From Jaltomata sinuosa (taxonomy: Eukaryota; Streptophyta; Magnoliopsida; Solanales; Solanaceae), in the NCBI GenBank assembly GCA_003996215.1, contig QJPP01001625.1:186001-250000 (forward strand): a DNA stretch of 64,000 nucleotides, in the 5' to 3' direction. Of this stretch, positions 44,117 through 54,500 are shown in pieces. Position 1 is the first letter of the stretch. Each line of letters opens with the position of its first letter. The notes under the pieces were generated by a model. That model had not been told where the DNA came from. It saw only the letters and a list, made by a program, of their open reading frames with translations, and ran no database searches. Both the position numbers and the translations under genes were made by a program.

Positions 44117-45322
44117 AATTGTTGTTGTAGTATAGTCTTAGAAAAATTTGACTTGTTAGAATTGGTTAATTTGTTCGTTGAGTGTGCAGGTACAAAAAGT
44201 GGACGTAACAGCGTATTCTGTCTAAGAGTGACGGTTTGAGTTGACGGACCGTCAACCACATGACGGACCGTCATCCTGGACCGTCACTTGGAGACAAATA
44301 TTCATAGCCACTGGTTAGTAGTGACGGGGTGAGTGACGGACCGTCATTATTTTGACGGACCGTCATCTCAGACCGTCACCCATAATCCTCACAAGGGCTC
44401 ACTGCCTAACTGTGACGCCCCAAGTGACGGACCGTCGAGACGTTGACGGACCGTCACTCCAGGCAGCGCATCAGGTAAGTTTTCTTTGTTTATTTAAGTG
44501 CGACCCGACCCAAAACCAAACCGACCCGTCCGAAGATATAAAACAATTTCATCTTCATCATCTTCCCCACTCATCTTCTACTCTCAAAGCTCCAAACCCC
44601 CATTTGAAATCAAAATCCCGCTTTTTCCCACTCATCATCTTCCCACTCATCATTTTCCCCAAGCAAGTCCCACTTCCCCATTTTCACATCTCCACCGTCG
44701 TCCAAGACGCACCAAACCAACAAATTCCCGCTAAGTTATCCATCGGTTCATATAAATCAAAAGGGAATAGCGATTTCTTCTACCTAACAAGATCAAGGTA
44801 TGATTCTAAACTCTTCATCGTTGAGATTATTTGAGTAAGCATGAAGAAATACGAAGGAAATTGTTGGGTTTGTATATTTATGAAATTGAGATGATGTAAA
44901 ATGTTGTTGGGTAGAAATGGGGTATCATTGTTGTTTGAAATCATAAGATTGACATGGGTGAAGTCTTGAGTAACCCATGAGATTAATTATTGGTTGGGTG
45001 GTGATCGTATGAAATCAAATACCACAAAAAATAGCAATATCCCGAAAAGAGCATAAGGTGTTCGACGAAATGCCTCAAAGAAGGAGAAAATTTACTGTCT
45101 AGTAGTGACGGTTGGCGTGACGGCTCGTCGCATGCGTGACGGTCCGTCATCCAAGCCGTCAATAATAGACAGACCAACTGTCTCAAAGTGACGGTCGGTG
45201 TGACGGTCCGTGTGACGGTCACACCTGTGACGAACCGTCACCCAAACCGTCACTCCGAGACAGTACGTATTATATTGTGTTCTCCTGTTCTCACATGTTT
45301 GAACTCGTTCACGTGCAGGTAC
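44117..45322 (+). other. ORF3 leader with palindrome clusters and predicted intron
   Basis: The cluster at 44227-44460 has five full copies of TGACGGACCGTCA. It is followed by TATTTAAG (44491), pyrimidine-rich leader text (44540-44700), donor AAG/GTATGA at 44798, a 7-bp hairpin with the 13-nt loop GAAGTCTTGAGTA (44953-44979), another TGACGG cluster (45104-45262) and acceptor GTGCAG at 45313-45318. Removing 44798-45318 (521 nt) would leave the ATG at 45323 a few bases into the next exon. Splicing is predicted, not shown. No convincing coding region is present. Confidence 0.6.
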
Positions 45323-47212
45323 ATGGCCCCAAAACAACAACCGCGTCGCGGTCAAGCACTAAAGAAGAAAGAAAGGATCGCTACAACTCGGACCCTAATT
45401 GATGAACCGAGTAGCGACGAAGAAATAGTTGCAGCCCCGACTTACCAAACCAGGCTAGTTAAACGAAGAACCACCCAAGTCTCCCAGTCTGAAGAGGAGA
45501 GTGGGTCATCTAGCAGTGAGTCGGGGAGCGGTAGTGGATCGGATGAAAGTGGTAGCTCCAGCCCCAATCCGGAGGATGTAGGTGGCCCCGAAACCACCAA
45601 AATTGCAGGGAGTGCACCCACGGACAGAGAATCGATCCGGTGGGTATTTAAGGAGGCTCAGAAGCACTATCTTGATGGTCTTACCAAAACGATGTCGAGA
45701 AGCCACAAAAGACCGATAGCTGAAGAAGTGCAAATCATGACCACAGATCTGCCTGAATACCCAGTTCTTCAGACACAGTACCAGAGGTATCAGCTCGAGT
45801 GGATGAGCTCGCCCCCGGGATTCTATTATCCAGAACTAGTCCGGGAATTCTATGCCAACTACTTGGCACTATTGGAAAGCAAATGTGAGCCAGGAAAAGG
45901 GGTCAAATCAGCACCAAGGCAGGACAGGGTGCCAGTTCGGGGTAAACAAGTGGACATCTCACGGGAAATGATCAACAGAGTCCTCTTTGGCCCGGAATAC
46001 ATCCCTCCACCTGACATGCCAGAGTTCCATGACAAGATTTCCAACGCCTACTCGCAGAGACCGTGGTTGGCCCGAACATTGACTGATGGCTCACCTTCTT
46101 GGCTGACTCAGAGGGGACGGATATCGAAGCAATCACTAAGCTTCGTAGCCAAGTTTTGGTGGGCGGTTGTGCGGCTCAGGTTATTTCCAACAGGAGGAGA
46201 CAATAATTTGGATGAGGGAAGAGCCATCCTTGTGGCAAGCTTGATAGCCGGGTACGTCATCAACTTCGGAATGATAATTGCAGACGAGATGCGGACCAGA
46301 GCCATCAAAACTACTTCTTCTTTGTCGTTCCCGTGTCTAGTGACTGAGTTATGCAGGCGTGCAGAGGTGCCAATATGGGATGGTATTGATAAGCAAGTGA
46401 CAGCGTCATCAAGGCAGAATATTGACAAATCGAAGGATGACACTAAGTTTGAAATGAGGATTCATAAGCCTCAGATCTTCGAGGAGCCAACCACAACCAC
46501 CTCCGAGGCAACCGACACCCCATCTGGCACAGAAATTCCACTTGCGGTGTTTGATCCGATTACTTCACAGACAACGAGAGCAACTGCTGAAAGCTCCGAC
46601 ACTGCGGCAAGGCCTCCTCTACCACCAGAATATCACATGAACCCCCGAAACTTTGCTAAAATGGTGCAAAAGCAGAAGCAATTGGATAAACAAATTGCTG
46701 CATGGACGGACTTATTTAAACCCACCATTGATGAAGCAATACGGGAGGCTCTGAAGCCATTTGAGGGGCTGCGCGCAAGGGTAGATGCGATGGAAACCCG
46801 AATGGATGCAAGGCTAAACAAAATAAGCATCCCGGACCTGGCGAGATTTGATGCGGAGCTAAAAAAGGTGAAAAATGATATCACAGCCCTCAAGCAAGAA
46901 AAAGCGCTTTATGAGGAGACTTCGGAGTTCGTGGACTTGGACGAAGAACCCACGATAGTGGATTTGATGGGTCAGCCGCTGAAAATCAGTGAACCCCAAA
47001 CAGGTGAAAGTGGGGTAAAGAAATCAAAGAAGAGGAAGCACAAAAAGATATCAGCTGAGGAGGACGAGTTAGAGGTCGCGAAGCAGCGGTCGGTAATAGA
47101 TGAGCAGCTGCGACAGGAAAGAGTGTGTGCCCAAGAAGGTCGGGCATCTTCCAGTGCTGTACCGGAGTCTGAAAAGACCCCAGATGATGATGAGCCACGT
47201 ACGGAAACCTAG
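45323..47212 (+). CDS. ORF3: intact 629-aa plant transposon protein-like product
   Basis: This is the only long intact ORF in the window. The frame is open from 45188, but 45188-45322 translates the TGACGG repeats, so ATG 45323 (MAPKQQPRRG), four bases after a predicted acceptor, is preferred. Residues 1-50 are basic and 55-80 are Ser/Glu/Gly-rich. About 105-360 form the core resembling the Transposase_32 (putative plant transposon protein) family: HKRPIAEE, INRVLFGPEY, FVAKFWWAVVRLRLFP, ILVASLIAGY, FPCLVTELCRRAEVP. About 445-535 are charged and coiled-coil-like; 566-575 are Lys-rich and could be nuclear targeting. No signal peptide or membrane span is seen, so it does not look like an envelope protein despite its position after pol. 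The biochemical role is unknown. Confidence 0.88.
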   Translation: MAPKQQPRRGQALKKKERIATTRTLIDEPSSDEEIVAAPTYQTRLVKRRTTQVSQSEEESGSSSSESGSGSGSDESGSSSPNPEDVGGPETTKIAGSAPTDRESIRWVFKEAQKHYLDGLTKTMSRSHKRPIAEEVQIMTTDLPEYPVLQTQYQRYQLEWMSSPPGFYYPELVREFYANYLALLESKCEPGKGVKSAPRQDRVPVRGKQVDISREMINRVLFGPEYIPPPDMPEFHDKISNAYSQRPWLARTLTDGSPSWLTQRGRISKQSLSFVAKFWWAVVRLRLFPTGGDNNLDEGRAILVASLIAGYVINFGMIIADEMRTRAIKTTSSLSFPCLVTELCRRAEVPIWDGIDKQVTASSRQNIDKSKDDTKFEMRIHKPQIFEEPTTTTSEATDTPSGTEIPLAVFDPITSQTTRATAESSDTAARPPLPPEYHMNPRNFAKMVQKQKQLDKQIAAWTDLFKPTIDEAIREALKPFEGLRARVDAMETRMDARLNKISIPDLARFDAELKKVKNDITALKQEKALYEETSEFVDLDEEPTIVDLMGQPLKISEPQTGESGVKKSKKRKHKKISAEEDELEVAKQRSVIDEQLRQERVCAQEGRASSSAVPESEKTPDDDEPRTET

Positions 47213-48708
47213 GTTTCCCAGGTACCCCTATTCCTTTATTCTGAATATATGTTTCCTTGAGCATTGAGGACAATGCTAAATTATTTTGTTAGGGGTAGGA
47301 GTACCACCACCGGAGGTTTTTGTTGTCGTGTTTCTTTTCCTCCGGTGTGCTATCTAGTAGAACCGGCATGTTTAGGTTGTCGTTTAAATTTTAAAAATTG
47401 TGATAGCAAGCATGCGTTTGAAAATTTAACTAAAAGGAGCCCCCTCTGAAAAAGATTTTGTACTTATGTTTGAAATGATTGACTGTCTGGATCCTTGGAT
47501 GTCATTGTGTGGTTATGATTGGAATAAGTATGCTTAAGCCGAGTTGTTGTTTGATAGTTGGTAGTGGTATGGTTCTTGGTGCCAAGTGTGTGTGAGCATA
47601 TTGTTATAAATTCTTACTCTGTGCATGCATCTAGAACTTGCCCGGTCTATTTTGTTAAGTTCGAAGTTTGGTTGCTTAGGAAAGGATCACAGGCCCTTTT
47701 TTGTGTGCAGTCCACTTAACCTAAAAGACCGTCCAAATATAAATAATCCCTTGATCCCTGTTTGAGCCATAATTGACCTTATTCTTTCAATAACCTGTCA
47801 CCATTCCCGTTTAACTTTGAATCCCTATTTTGGCCCTGGTCCTTCCTTGGACACCGTGCACCTCAACGCAGGCAATCAGCCTAAGTTGAGGGTGGCTACT
47901 ATAGAGGTAAACCCTGTTTTGGCCCTGGTCCGCCCTTGGACATTGTGCACCTCAACGCAGGCAATCAGCTTAAGTTGAGGGTGGCTACTACAGAGGTGAA
48001 TGATAAGAAAAAGAGGATGGAGATGGTTGGTTGTGAATAGAATGAAAAGTCTGGGTGTGTGCCTAAGAAAAGAAAAATAAAAAGAAGTGAAAAAGATTGA
48101 AAAAGTAATAAAAAGAATTGTCAAAATATAGAGGCCGCACCTGTAGCTAGAAAGAAGGGAATAAAGAGGTGAATAAGGATGGATAAAGTAACATTATGTG
48201 GTAAGATATCGGTAGTTCCAAGGAGGGCTTAGTCACTAACCCCTAAATGTATCCTACCTGCACCCGAAGCCTCATTACAAGCCTAAACAAGTCCTGTAGT
48301 GATCCTGAGTAGCTTTCTGAAGAACCGAAATAGAATAGTAAGGGCAAGCCTATGGTATCGCATGTGCATTGTTTGAAATCGTTTGTGAGTGTGAGCGCTT
48401 ACCTAGTCCCAAATTTTGTGTGTGGGATTTCTTTGTGATGAGGGCTCCAAGATGTCTATATTGTCTATTGATTGTTAGGATAGCTGCGTGTGTGTATGCA
48501 TAATATTCTATCATATCGGAATGACATGTTTGGATCCTTGCAAGTTAGTGTTTCATACATTCGTGTGCTACGGGGGAGCTTGCTTTAATTGAATAAGTTT
48601 TGAATGACCATGAGTTGCTATAGACATGAGTTGTTTCTTAGTTGAGTTGTAGTATTGTTTTTATGTCATGTTGCTTGAGGACAAGCGAACGTTTTAAGTT
48701 GAGGGTGT
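47213..48708 (+). other. 3' region of the young Athila derivative
   Basis: No gene. It contains an 89-bp tandem duplication (47820-48000; unit with TTTTGGCCCTGGTCC and GTTGAGGGTGGCTACTA), a hairpin TTGCTTG/CAAGCGA (48671-48688), and AAGTTGAGGGTG just before the LTR as the polypurine-tract position. The rest is unstructured AT-rich sequence like the 3' region of the 17342 element. Confidence 0.6.
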
Positions 48709-50039
48709 TGATGTGACGCCATTTTACGTCACTTTCGACTCCTTTTTACTAAGAACAATCGTGCGTTTTCAAGCAACCGTTGTTGTTTTTGATGTTTTTA
48801 TGTTGTATTTGTAGGAAATGGAAACAAACACGGAAACGAATGGAAATACGAGAAAAAGAGGATTCTGCCTAAGAGTGACGGCCTGAGTGACGGTCCGTCA
48901 CACATGTGATGGTCCGTCACATAGACCGTCGCATGGAGGCAACAAAGGAGGCGACACCACTGGTTAACAGTGACGGTCCAGGCGACGGTCCGTCACTGGC
49001 TTGACGGTCCGTCAGCCTGGCCGTCAAGTTAAGGCAGTAGCTTCAAGCGGCTGCCCGCGTTTTGGGGATTCCTAGCCCGTTTTGGATTTGGCTTCTATTA
49101 CTCCTATAAATACCCTATGATAGGTTTAGTTTATTTATCATTCACCCATTAGTTTAAAACACGTTTTAGTTATTTTGGAGAGAAAACAACACGGTTCATT
49201 TGTATTGAACTCGTGTTCTTGATTCGTTCGTGAGTTCTTGGTATTTCTTGTTCTTGGATATTGGAAGGTTGATTGTTTCATTATATTGTAAGACTTTTCT
49301 TCCCTTTATTATGAATACAACTATTTTCTCTTCTTCTTCGAGCATGAGTAACTAAAACTCCCGCAACTAGGGTTGTGGGAGCCATGGCTAAAGTAGCGAT
49401 TTAGATTCCGGGTAGCGTTGGGTTCAATTTACATGTAGTCATGTTGTTAATCATACTTTATGTCACGTTTTCTAGTGGTTGCAAACATTAGAACATGCCT
49501 AGGTTTAATTTGCTTGAGTAAAGAGATTAAAACCAGGAAAACTTGATTAACAACAAGGATTCGAGACTACTAACTCTCGTCTAATGATTAATGCCGTAAC
49601 TGGATTAAGCTACTTGATGTTAGGATTGAAAGCTAAAAAGCACATCTTTTCGAGGTCGAGAGAATAGAAAAGGAAATTTGTTTATTTGGTCGAGAGACAT
49701 TTAGACGATACAATTGACGCAATCACATCGTGACACGCATGTAGAAAGAACCCGGTTAAGCCTAGAATCGACATTGTTACAACGCCATGGTGAACTCATC
49801 CCTAGTTCATTCTCTCCTACTGATTATTTCTCTTACATAATTGTTGCTTTTGTTCACGTTGATTACAAACCCCCCCCCTTTAATTACCGGAAACAATTGA
49901 CGACTAGTCACCTAATTCACTAAAGTCTTAATCTTCACCATATTCTCTGTGGGATTCGACCCCAACCTTTGTTTGGGTTCTTTACTTGACAACGATCGCT
50001 TACGCTTCTTTAATTAGAAGTGTAGTTTGAGCGTTATCA
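48709..50039 (+). repeat. 3' LTR of the young Athila derivative
   Basis: 1331 bp, the same length as the 5' LTR. Start TGATGTGACGCC, end GAGCGTTATCA, followed by GTAGA (50040-50044). The TATA box is at 49105-49112 and the TGACGGTCCGTCA cluster at about 48873-49025. Confidence 0.96.
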
Positions 50040-50044
50040 GTAGA

Positions 50045-50335
50045 CAGCACAAGAAAAGCCAATGCTTAGGAGTGACGACTCCACCTGACGAGCCATCAAA
50101 TTCTTGATTAGTCATCATCCTAACCTCAAAGCCAAGGCAAGAATTTTGGAAGCACTGGATAAGGCAGACGACTACAATGGACAGTCGTTAAGCCCATGAC
50201 GAGTCATCACACTGACTCATCAACTTTGAAGAGAATCAGAAGAAACACTGGAACTTTGTGATGACTCATATGACGAGTCATCACAAGGTTGACGAATCAC
50301 CAAGTCAACTTGTTAAGTTAAAGTGAGGAGTTCGC
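50045..50335 (+). repeat. Athila LTR, continuation of the 42319 LTR
   Basis: It resumes the LTR interrupted at 42549. The signature cluster of GACGAGTCATCA/GTGATGACTCATC words spans 50070-50320. The LTR stops at about 50335, before any TATA box or LTR end, and integrase text begins at about 50360, so an internal deletion joined LTR U3 to the end of pol. Confidence 0.65.
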
Positions 50336-50359
50336 ATTCTATTTAACAATTGAGCATAA

Positions 50360-50765
50360 GGCGCTTTGGGAAAGCTTGCCACCTGCCTGTCGAACATGAG
50401 CATAAGTCCCTTTGGGTGCTCAAGAATCTGAATCTTATCTGGAAAGATGCTTCGAATTGAGAATGGAATAATTGAACGAGATGGATGAATTTCGGTTGCG
50501 ATCTTATGAAAGAGCTTCTCTCAACAAGGAGAAAATGAAGTTATTATGACCGGAGGATTGAGAAGGGGGAATTCAAAGTCGGGGACTTAGTGTTGTTGTT
50601 CAACTCAAGTTTCAAATTGTTCCCCGAAAAACTCAAGTCCAAATAGTCCGGGCCTTTTAAAGTCAATCAAGTGTATCCGGTGTTGTTGAGCTAGAGAACA
50701 AGGATGGGGAACGGTTCAAAGTAAATGGATAGCGATTCAAGCAGTATATCAGCTTCCTGAAAGAG
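50360..50765 (+). pseudogene. Athila integrase C-terminal fragment
   Basis: It reads FGKACHLPVEHEHKSLWVLKNLNL, then a decayed coiled region, then GEFKVGDLVLLFNSSFKLFP and SGPFKVNQV, the GPF-type C-terminal domain of Athila integrase. It parallels VELEHKAMWAVKKLN...WIGPFRVVQV at 37740-38040. Stops and frameshifts are present. The upstream part of pol is missing and the hairpin module follows within 25 bases. Confidence 0.85.
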
Positions 50766-50786
50766 GTAAACATCTTGTATGTGGTG

Positions 50787-50866
50787 TATCTTGATGAAGT
50801 ATGAGTAATCAAGATACCCGATTCATGCCACGACGTTAAATCAGGTGCTAAATAGGAGGCAACCCA
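50787..50866 (+). other. Two-hairpin post-integrase module
   Basis: First hairpin: perfect 10-bp stem GTATCTTGAT/ATCAAGATAC (50787-50796/50809-50818) with loop GAAGTATGAGTA. The linker holds GACGTTAAATCAGGTGCT, then a weaker second hairpin TAGG/CCCA around AGGCAA. Compared with the 44032 copy, the third base pair is A-T instead of G-C, a compensated change. Confidence 0.8.
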
Positions 50867-50869
50867 TAC

Positions 50870-51503
50870 TTTGTTGTTGTATAATCACTTTAGAGTAGAT
50901 AATATTTTGTAGAATGAGTTAATGTGGTTGTTGAGTGTGCAGGGACAAAAAGTACAAGGAAGGCATTGTTCTGCTAAAGCTTGATGATTCCCTTGGTGGG
51001 TCGTCACAGTGGTGATGAATCGTCACTTTGAGTCATCACCAACTGGAAAAATGTGAATGGATTCTGTTTAGTGGTGACGGCTTGTTGTGATGAACCACCA
51101 CAAGTTTGAGGACCCATCACACAAGCCACCAAGTTGGTTCCCAAAATTTGGCTTCACTATTTAGTGGTGACAACTAAAATTACGAACCGTCACAGGTGTG
51201 ATGAGTCATCACCCAAGCCACCACGATGGTGCTCCTATTTGGCTCCACTGTTTAAGGTTGACGGCTCCAGTGATGAGTCATCATACAAGTGACAAACCAT
51301 CATTAGACCCACAAAGCCAGGTAAGTTCTTTCCCTTTTATTATAACCTGGTCCTACCCAAATCCTATAACCTTGAACCCAATCCGACCCGATGAGTTTTA
51401 AACCCCAATTAAAAGGAACTCATTTCAATTTGAAATGGTTTCTTCTTCCTTTCATTCTCATAGTAAATTTCCTTCTCCCACTCCAATCCTACAAACACCC
51501 AAG
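50870..51503 (+). other. ORF3 leader fragment of an Athila copy
   Basis: No gene. The signature cluster of GATGAGTCATCAC-like words (50985-51305) matches that of the 50045 LTR piece. A CAGGTAAG donor-like site is at about 51307-51314, then pyrimidine-rich leader text. It is cut at 51503 by the Ogre/Tat LTR; its continuation lies outside the window. Confidence 0.6.
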
Positions 51504-54500
51504 TGTTTTATGGGAAAAATGACTTGTATTGAAAATTATTTCGAAAATCTAAGTTAAAAGTTTAAAAACGTTTCCAATTTTAAAGAAGAGTCGCCACTTA
51601 GTTTTATAAAGGTGAAACCAAGAAAAACTTATAAAATTTCTAAAGTTAAAAATAGATATAACTTTAAAAATCAGAGATTAAGGGTAAGAGGCTCCTATTA
51701 ATATCCCGAGAAGGTGTTGAAGGCACTCGAGATATCCGCTAACTCACGATTATCCAGACTTGTTTAAAAATAACTTATTTTGACTAACTTTTTTTTTTAA
51801 AGATCTTGTATTTGAAACATCTTGTTTTTAATTTAATTTAGGAAAACATAGCAAATATAACTTAATGAGAGAAAGTTGTCATACATTTTTTAAGTGAAAA
51901 CACATACGGAGTTCATTTTAACACCAAAGGGAAAACGTGTTTGCTCGGATAAATTAAAATTTAAAAGATGCTCCACTTTTGATAATTTTAGAACACACAA
52001 AAACTTAATCATTCTATACGAAGAAGACAAAAGTGATTAACAAGAAAAGCGTTTACTCATTAGGGAATAATTCAACTAAGTTTAAAGTTAGAGTTCAAAT
52101 AATAAAAGATAATTATAATTAATACAAAGTAAGGAGTTCAAAGGAATAAGAGAGGTAATTAATCCTTTGGCCTAATTAATTTGGACTCATGTCCAATAAA
52201 CCTGTCCTAAATCTAATTTGTGGGCCCTCTTTAGGCCCACTGCCATTCATTTTGGACTTTCCGTCCATTTCTCGAGTCGGACCTGCTGTTGGATTATTCT
52301 TCTGTGGGCTTTAGCCCATTCCTCTTCATAACTCAGTCCATTTGGACTTATTTTTACTACAACTGCATCATGGGCTAGGCCCATTTCCTCAAAACTCCAT
52401 GCCTGCTGACTTGTTATGAGTCATGGCCCAATTTACTTGTTTTGAGTCTACTGCCACATGATCCAGGATGGCATGAACGGTGCTGGTCTAGGCCCAACGG
52501 AAATGCAAGGGGAAGGCGAGTTCAAGGGACTCGAGGCAGTTTCACATGACAAAGAAGAAAAGTGAATTAGAATTTGTCATGAACATGCCAAATTTCAATA
52601 AGCAAAGTTGCCAGTCACACCCAAATAGATTCTATTTATTAAAAACTCAAGCAGACGAGAGCAGTTCAAGTATTAATTATGTTTAGACAGAAACACAAAC
52701 ACTTATACCCTTTTCCCTGCAAAAATGTCTCTCCAGGAGATGAAAACAAAATAGGACATGCTATAGAGTGGGAGGGAAAAAATAGATGAGTTAAACCAGC
52801 CCTTCTGACCATCCTTAAGCAGAAGACAAGTATCAGAAGCAAGTTCTTCAGCACAACAATTCGTGACAACAAACCCAAAATATATGTATTACGCTTAAAG
52901 AAATGATTCACAACATTTCATGCGTCCAACAAGTTGATTTGGGAGTTTTCTTCCAAACAAGTTCATAAATATCAAGATAATCCTTACCATAAAGAAGAGG
53001 GGAAATGGAACATGTTCTTACAAGAATTATGCTAACAGGTCACTGGAAAAAAAAAAGTTTTTAAAGAAAACGAGGGGGAATTTGATCACACATAGTACTT
53101 AACTTAAAAATTAATAATGTTAAATCATAGCAGTGGCAACAAGGTGTTCGTCTAAAGTTCAAACTAAATAAGGGATATACAACTTTCAGACGAAAAAGTG
53201 AAACTAGATCATCAAACATGGTTTGAAAAGGGGCGAGACAGATTCGTAAACACAACATGATAAATCAGATGATGAAATCTAATTGCTAACAAATTTCAAG
53301 GAAAAGACATCAATTTAATAGGTTTAAACATAAGCAGAAGAGGAAATGGAGAAAGAAAATCTATATTCTGGACGAGATTGGTTTAAACAAACTAAATCGG
53401 TAAACAAAGAAAACAAGACCAACCCAATTCGTATTTGATTCATTTTCATCGACTAATCTTTCTCAAACCAGTTTAAAGCTACCTCACCTGTATCATATGT
53501 ATTTTAAAGTAAAGCAAATCAAGGTTGAATCAAATACGAACAGCTGAATAAATGCATTAGTTTACTTCTAAAGGAACTGAACAAACTAGCAGAAGAGGGT
53601 GGGTTTAATACATTTTCTTGATGCGATGAAAGAACATGGATGATCTACACATGATCCAGATCTTGATTAACATTTAGCAAAAAACAAAAGGTTTGAAACA
53701 AAGTAGATTCCCAAACCAAATAAGCTTCAACAATCACAACTATGTTCATTTAGAGGTCAAAGTTTGGTAGAAGAAAAAGCTATTATAAAGCTCGATTTCA
53801 CCTCTTCTCCCTGATTTTCAAGTAGATAGCTAGAGAATAGCTTCATCCCCTCTTTGACGGGTTATAGGTGTCATGAGTCAGAAGAATCCTTAGCTCAGAA
53901 ATAAATTCAAATCACACTATTTGGAACAATACGACCGATTTCGACTGCTTCAAACATGTAATTAAATGGATTTAAGCAAAATAGAACGCTCATATAGACA
54001 CACAATAGCCGTAAGACAGTAAGCACAATGAAGAACTTCGAAAATCACTACATGCTGGAAAACAAATTCAACCCAAGCCAACAACAATCTATATTGATTC
54101 GCAAAGCTTTATCGTCATCAAACACATATTTTCATACGAGACAAACCCCAAACAAATCACGAAATTCCTAATAGAAATAAAATCTCACACCACACCAACA
54201 TGAAAATCTCAAACAAGACAAGTTTGAAACCAACCAACATCTTACTATTTCCAACAGAAAAAGATGAAAGAAACAGAGGGAAATGGAGTGAGTTATTCCC
54301 TATTCTTGAGCAGTGAACTGGGTACACGAGCTTCATCAGAATCACCTTACAACCGCTGGAATTGAACTGAGCTTATCAAAATCGACAATAACACTCTCTT
54401 TTTAAGTGTATTTCCTTCTGAATTTTGGTTACGTGAGATTAGTGGAATGCTCCACCAAAATCTCAAAATTTCCCCCCAAAAATTAGCTACTCACCTCAAT

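Larger units (their letters stand above)
42550..50039 (+). mobile_element. Young non-autonomous Athila derivative carrying only ORF3
   Basis: Two 1331-bp LTRs start TGATGTGA and end GCGTTATCA, flanked by GTAGA. A perfect tRNA-Asp PBS is followed, after about 130 bp, by the post-integrase hairpin module: gag and all of pol are absent. An ORF3 leader with predicted intron, one intact 629-codon ORF3 and a 1.5-kb 3' region follow. By eye the LTRs differ at about a dozen sites plus two or three 1-bp indels, so the insertion is recent. Movement would need Gag and Pol from another element. Confidence 0.93.

Noticed and set aside
44352..44834. 160-codon plus-strand ORF before ORF3
   Set aside because: It reads through the palindrome cluster and the pyrimidine-rich leader; its composition (Pro/Ser/His-rich) reflects CT-rich DNA and it has no counterpart in the homologous leaders.
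45188..45322. Upstream start of the long ORF3 frame
   Set aside because: The extra 45 codons translate the TGACGG repeat cluster and probably lie in an intron; the ATG at 45323, just after an acceptor-like site, fits the homologous start at 22140.
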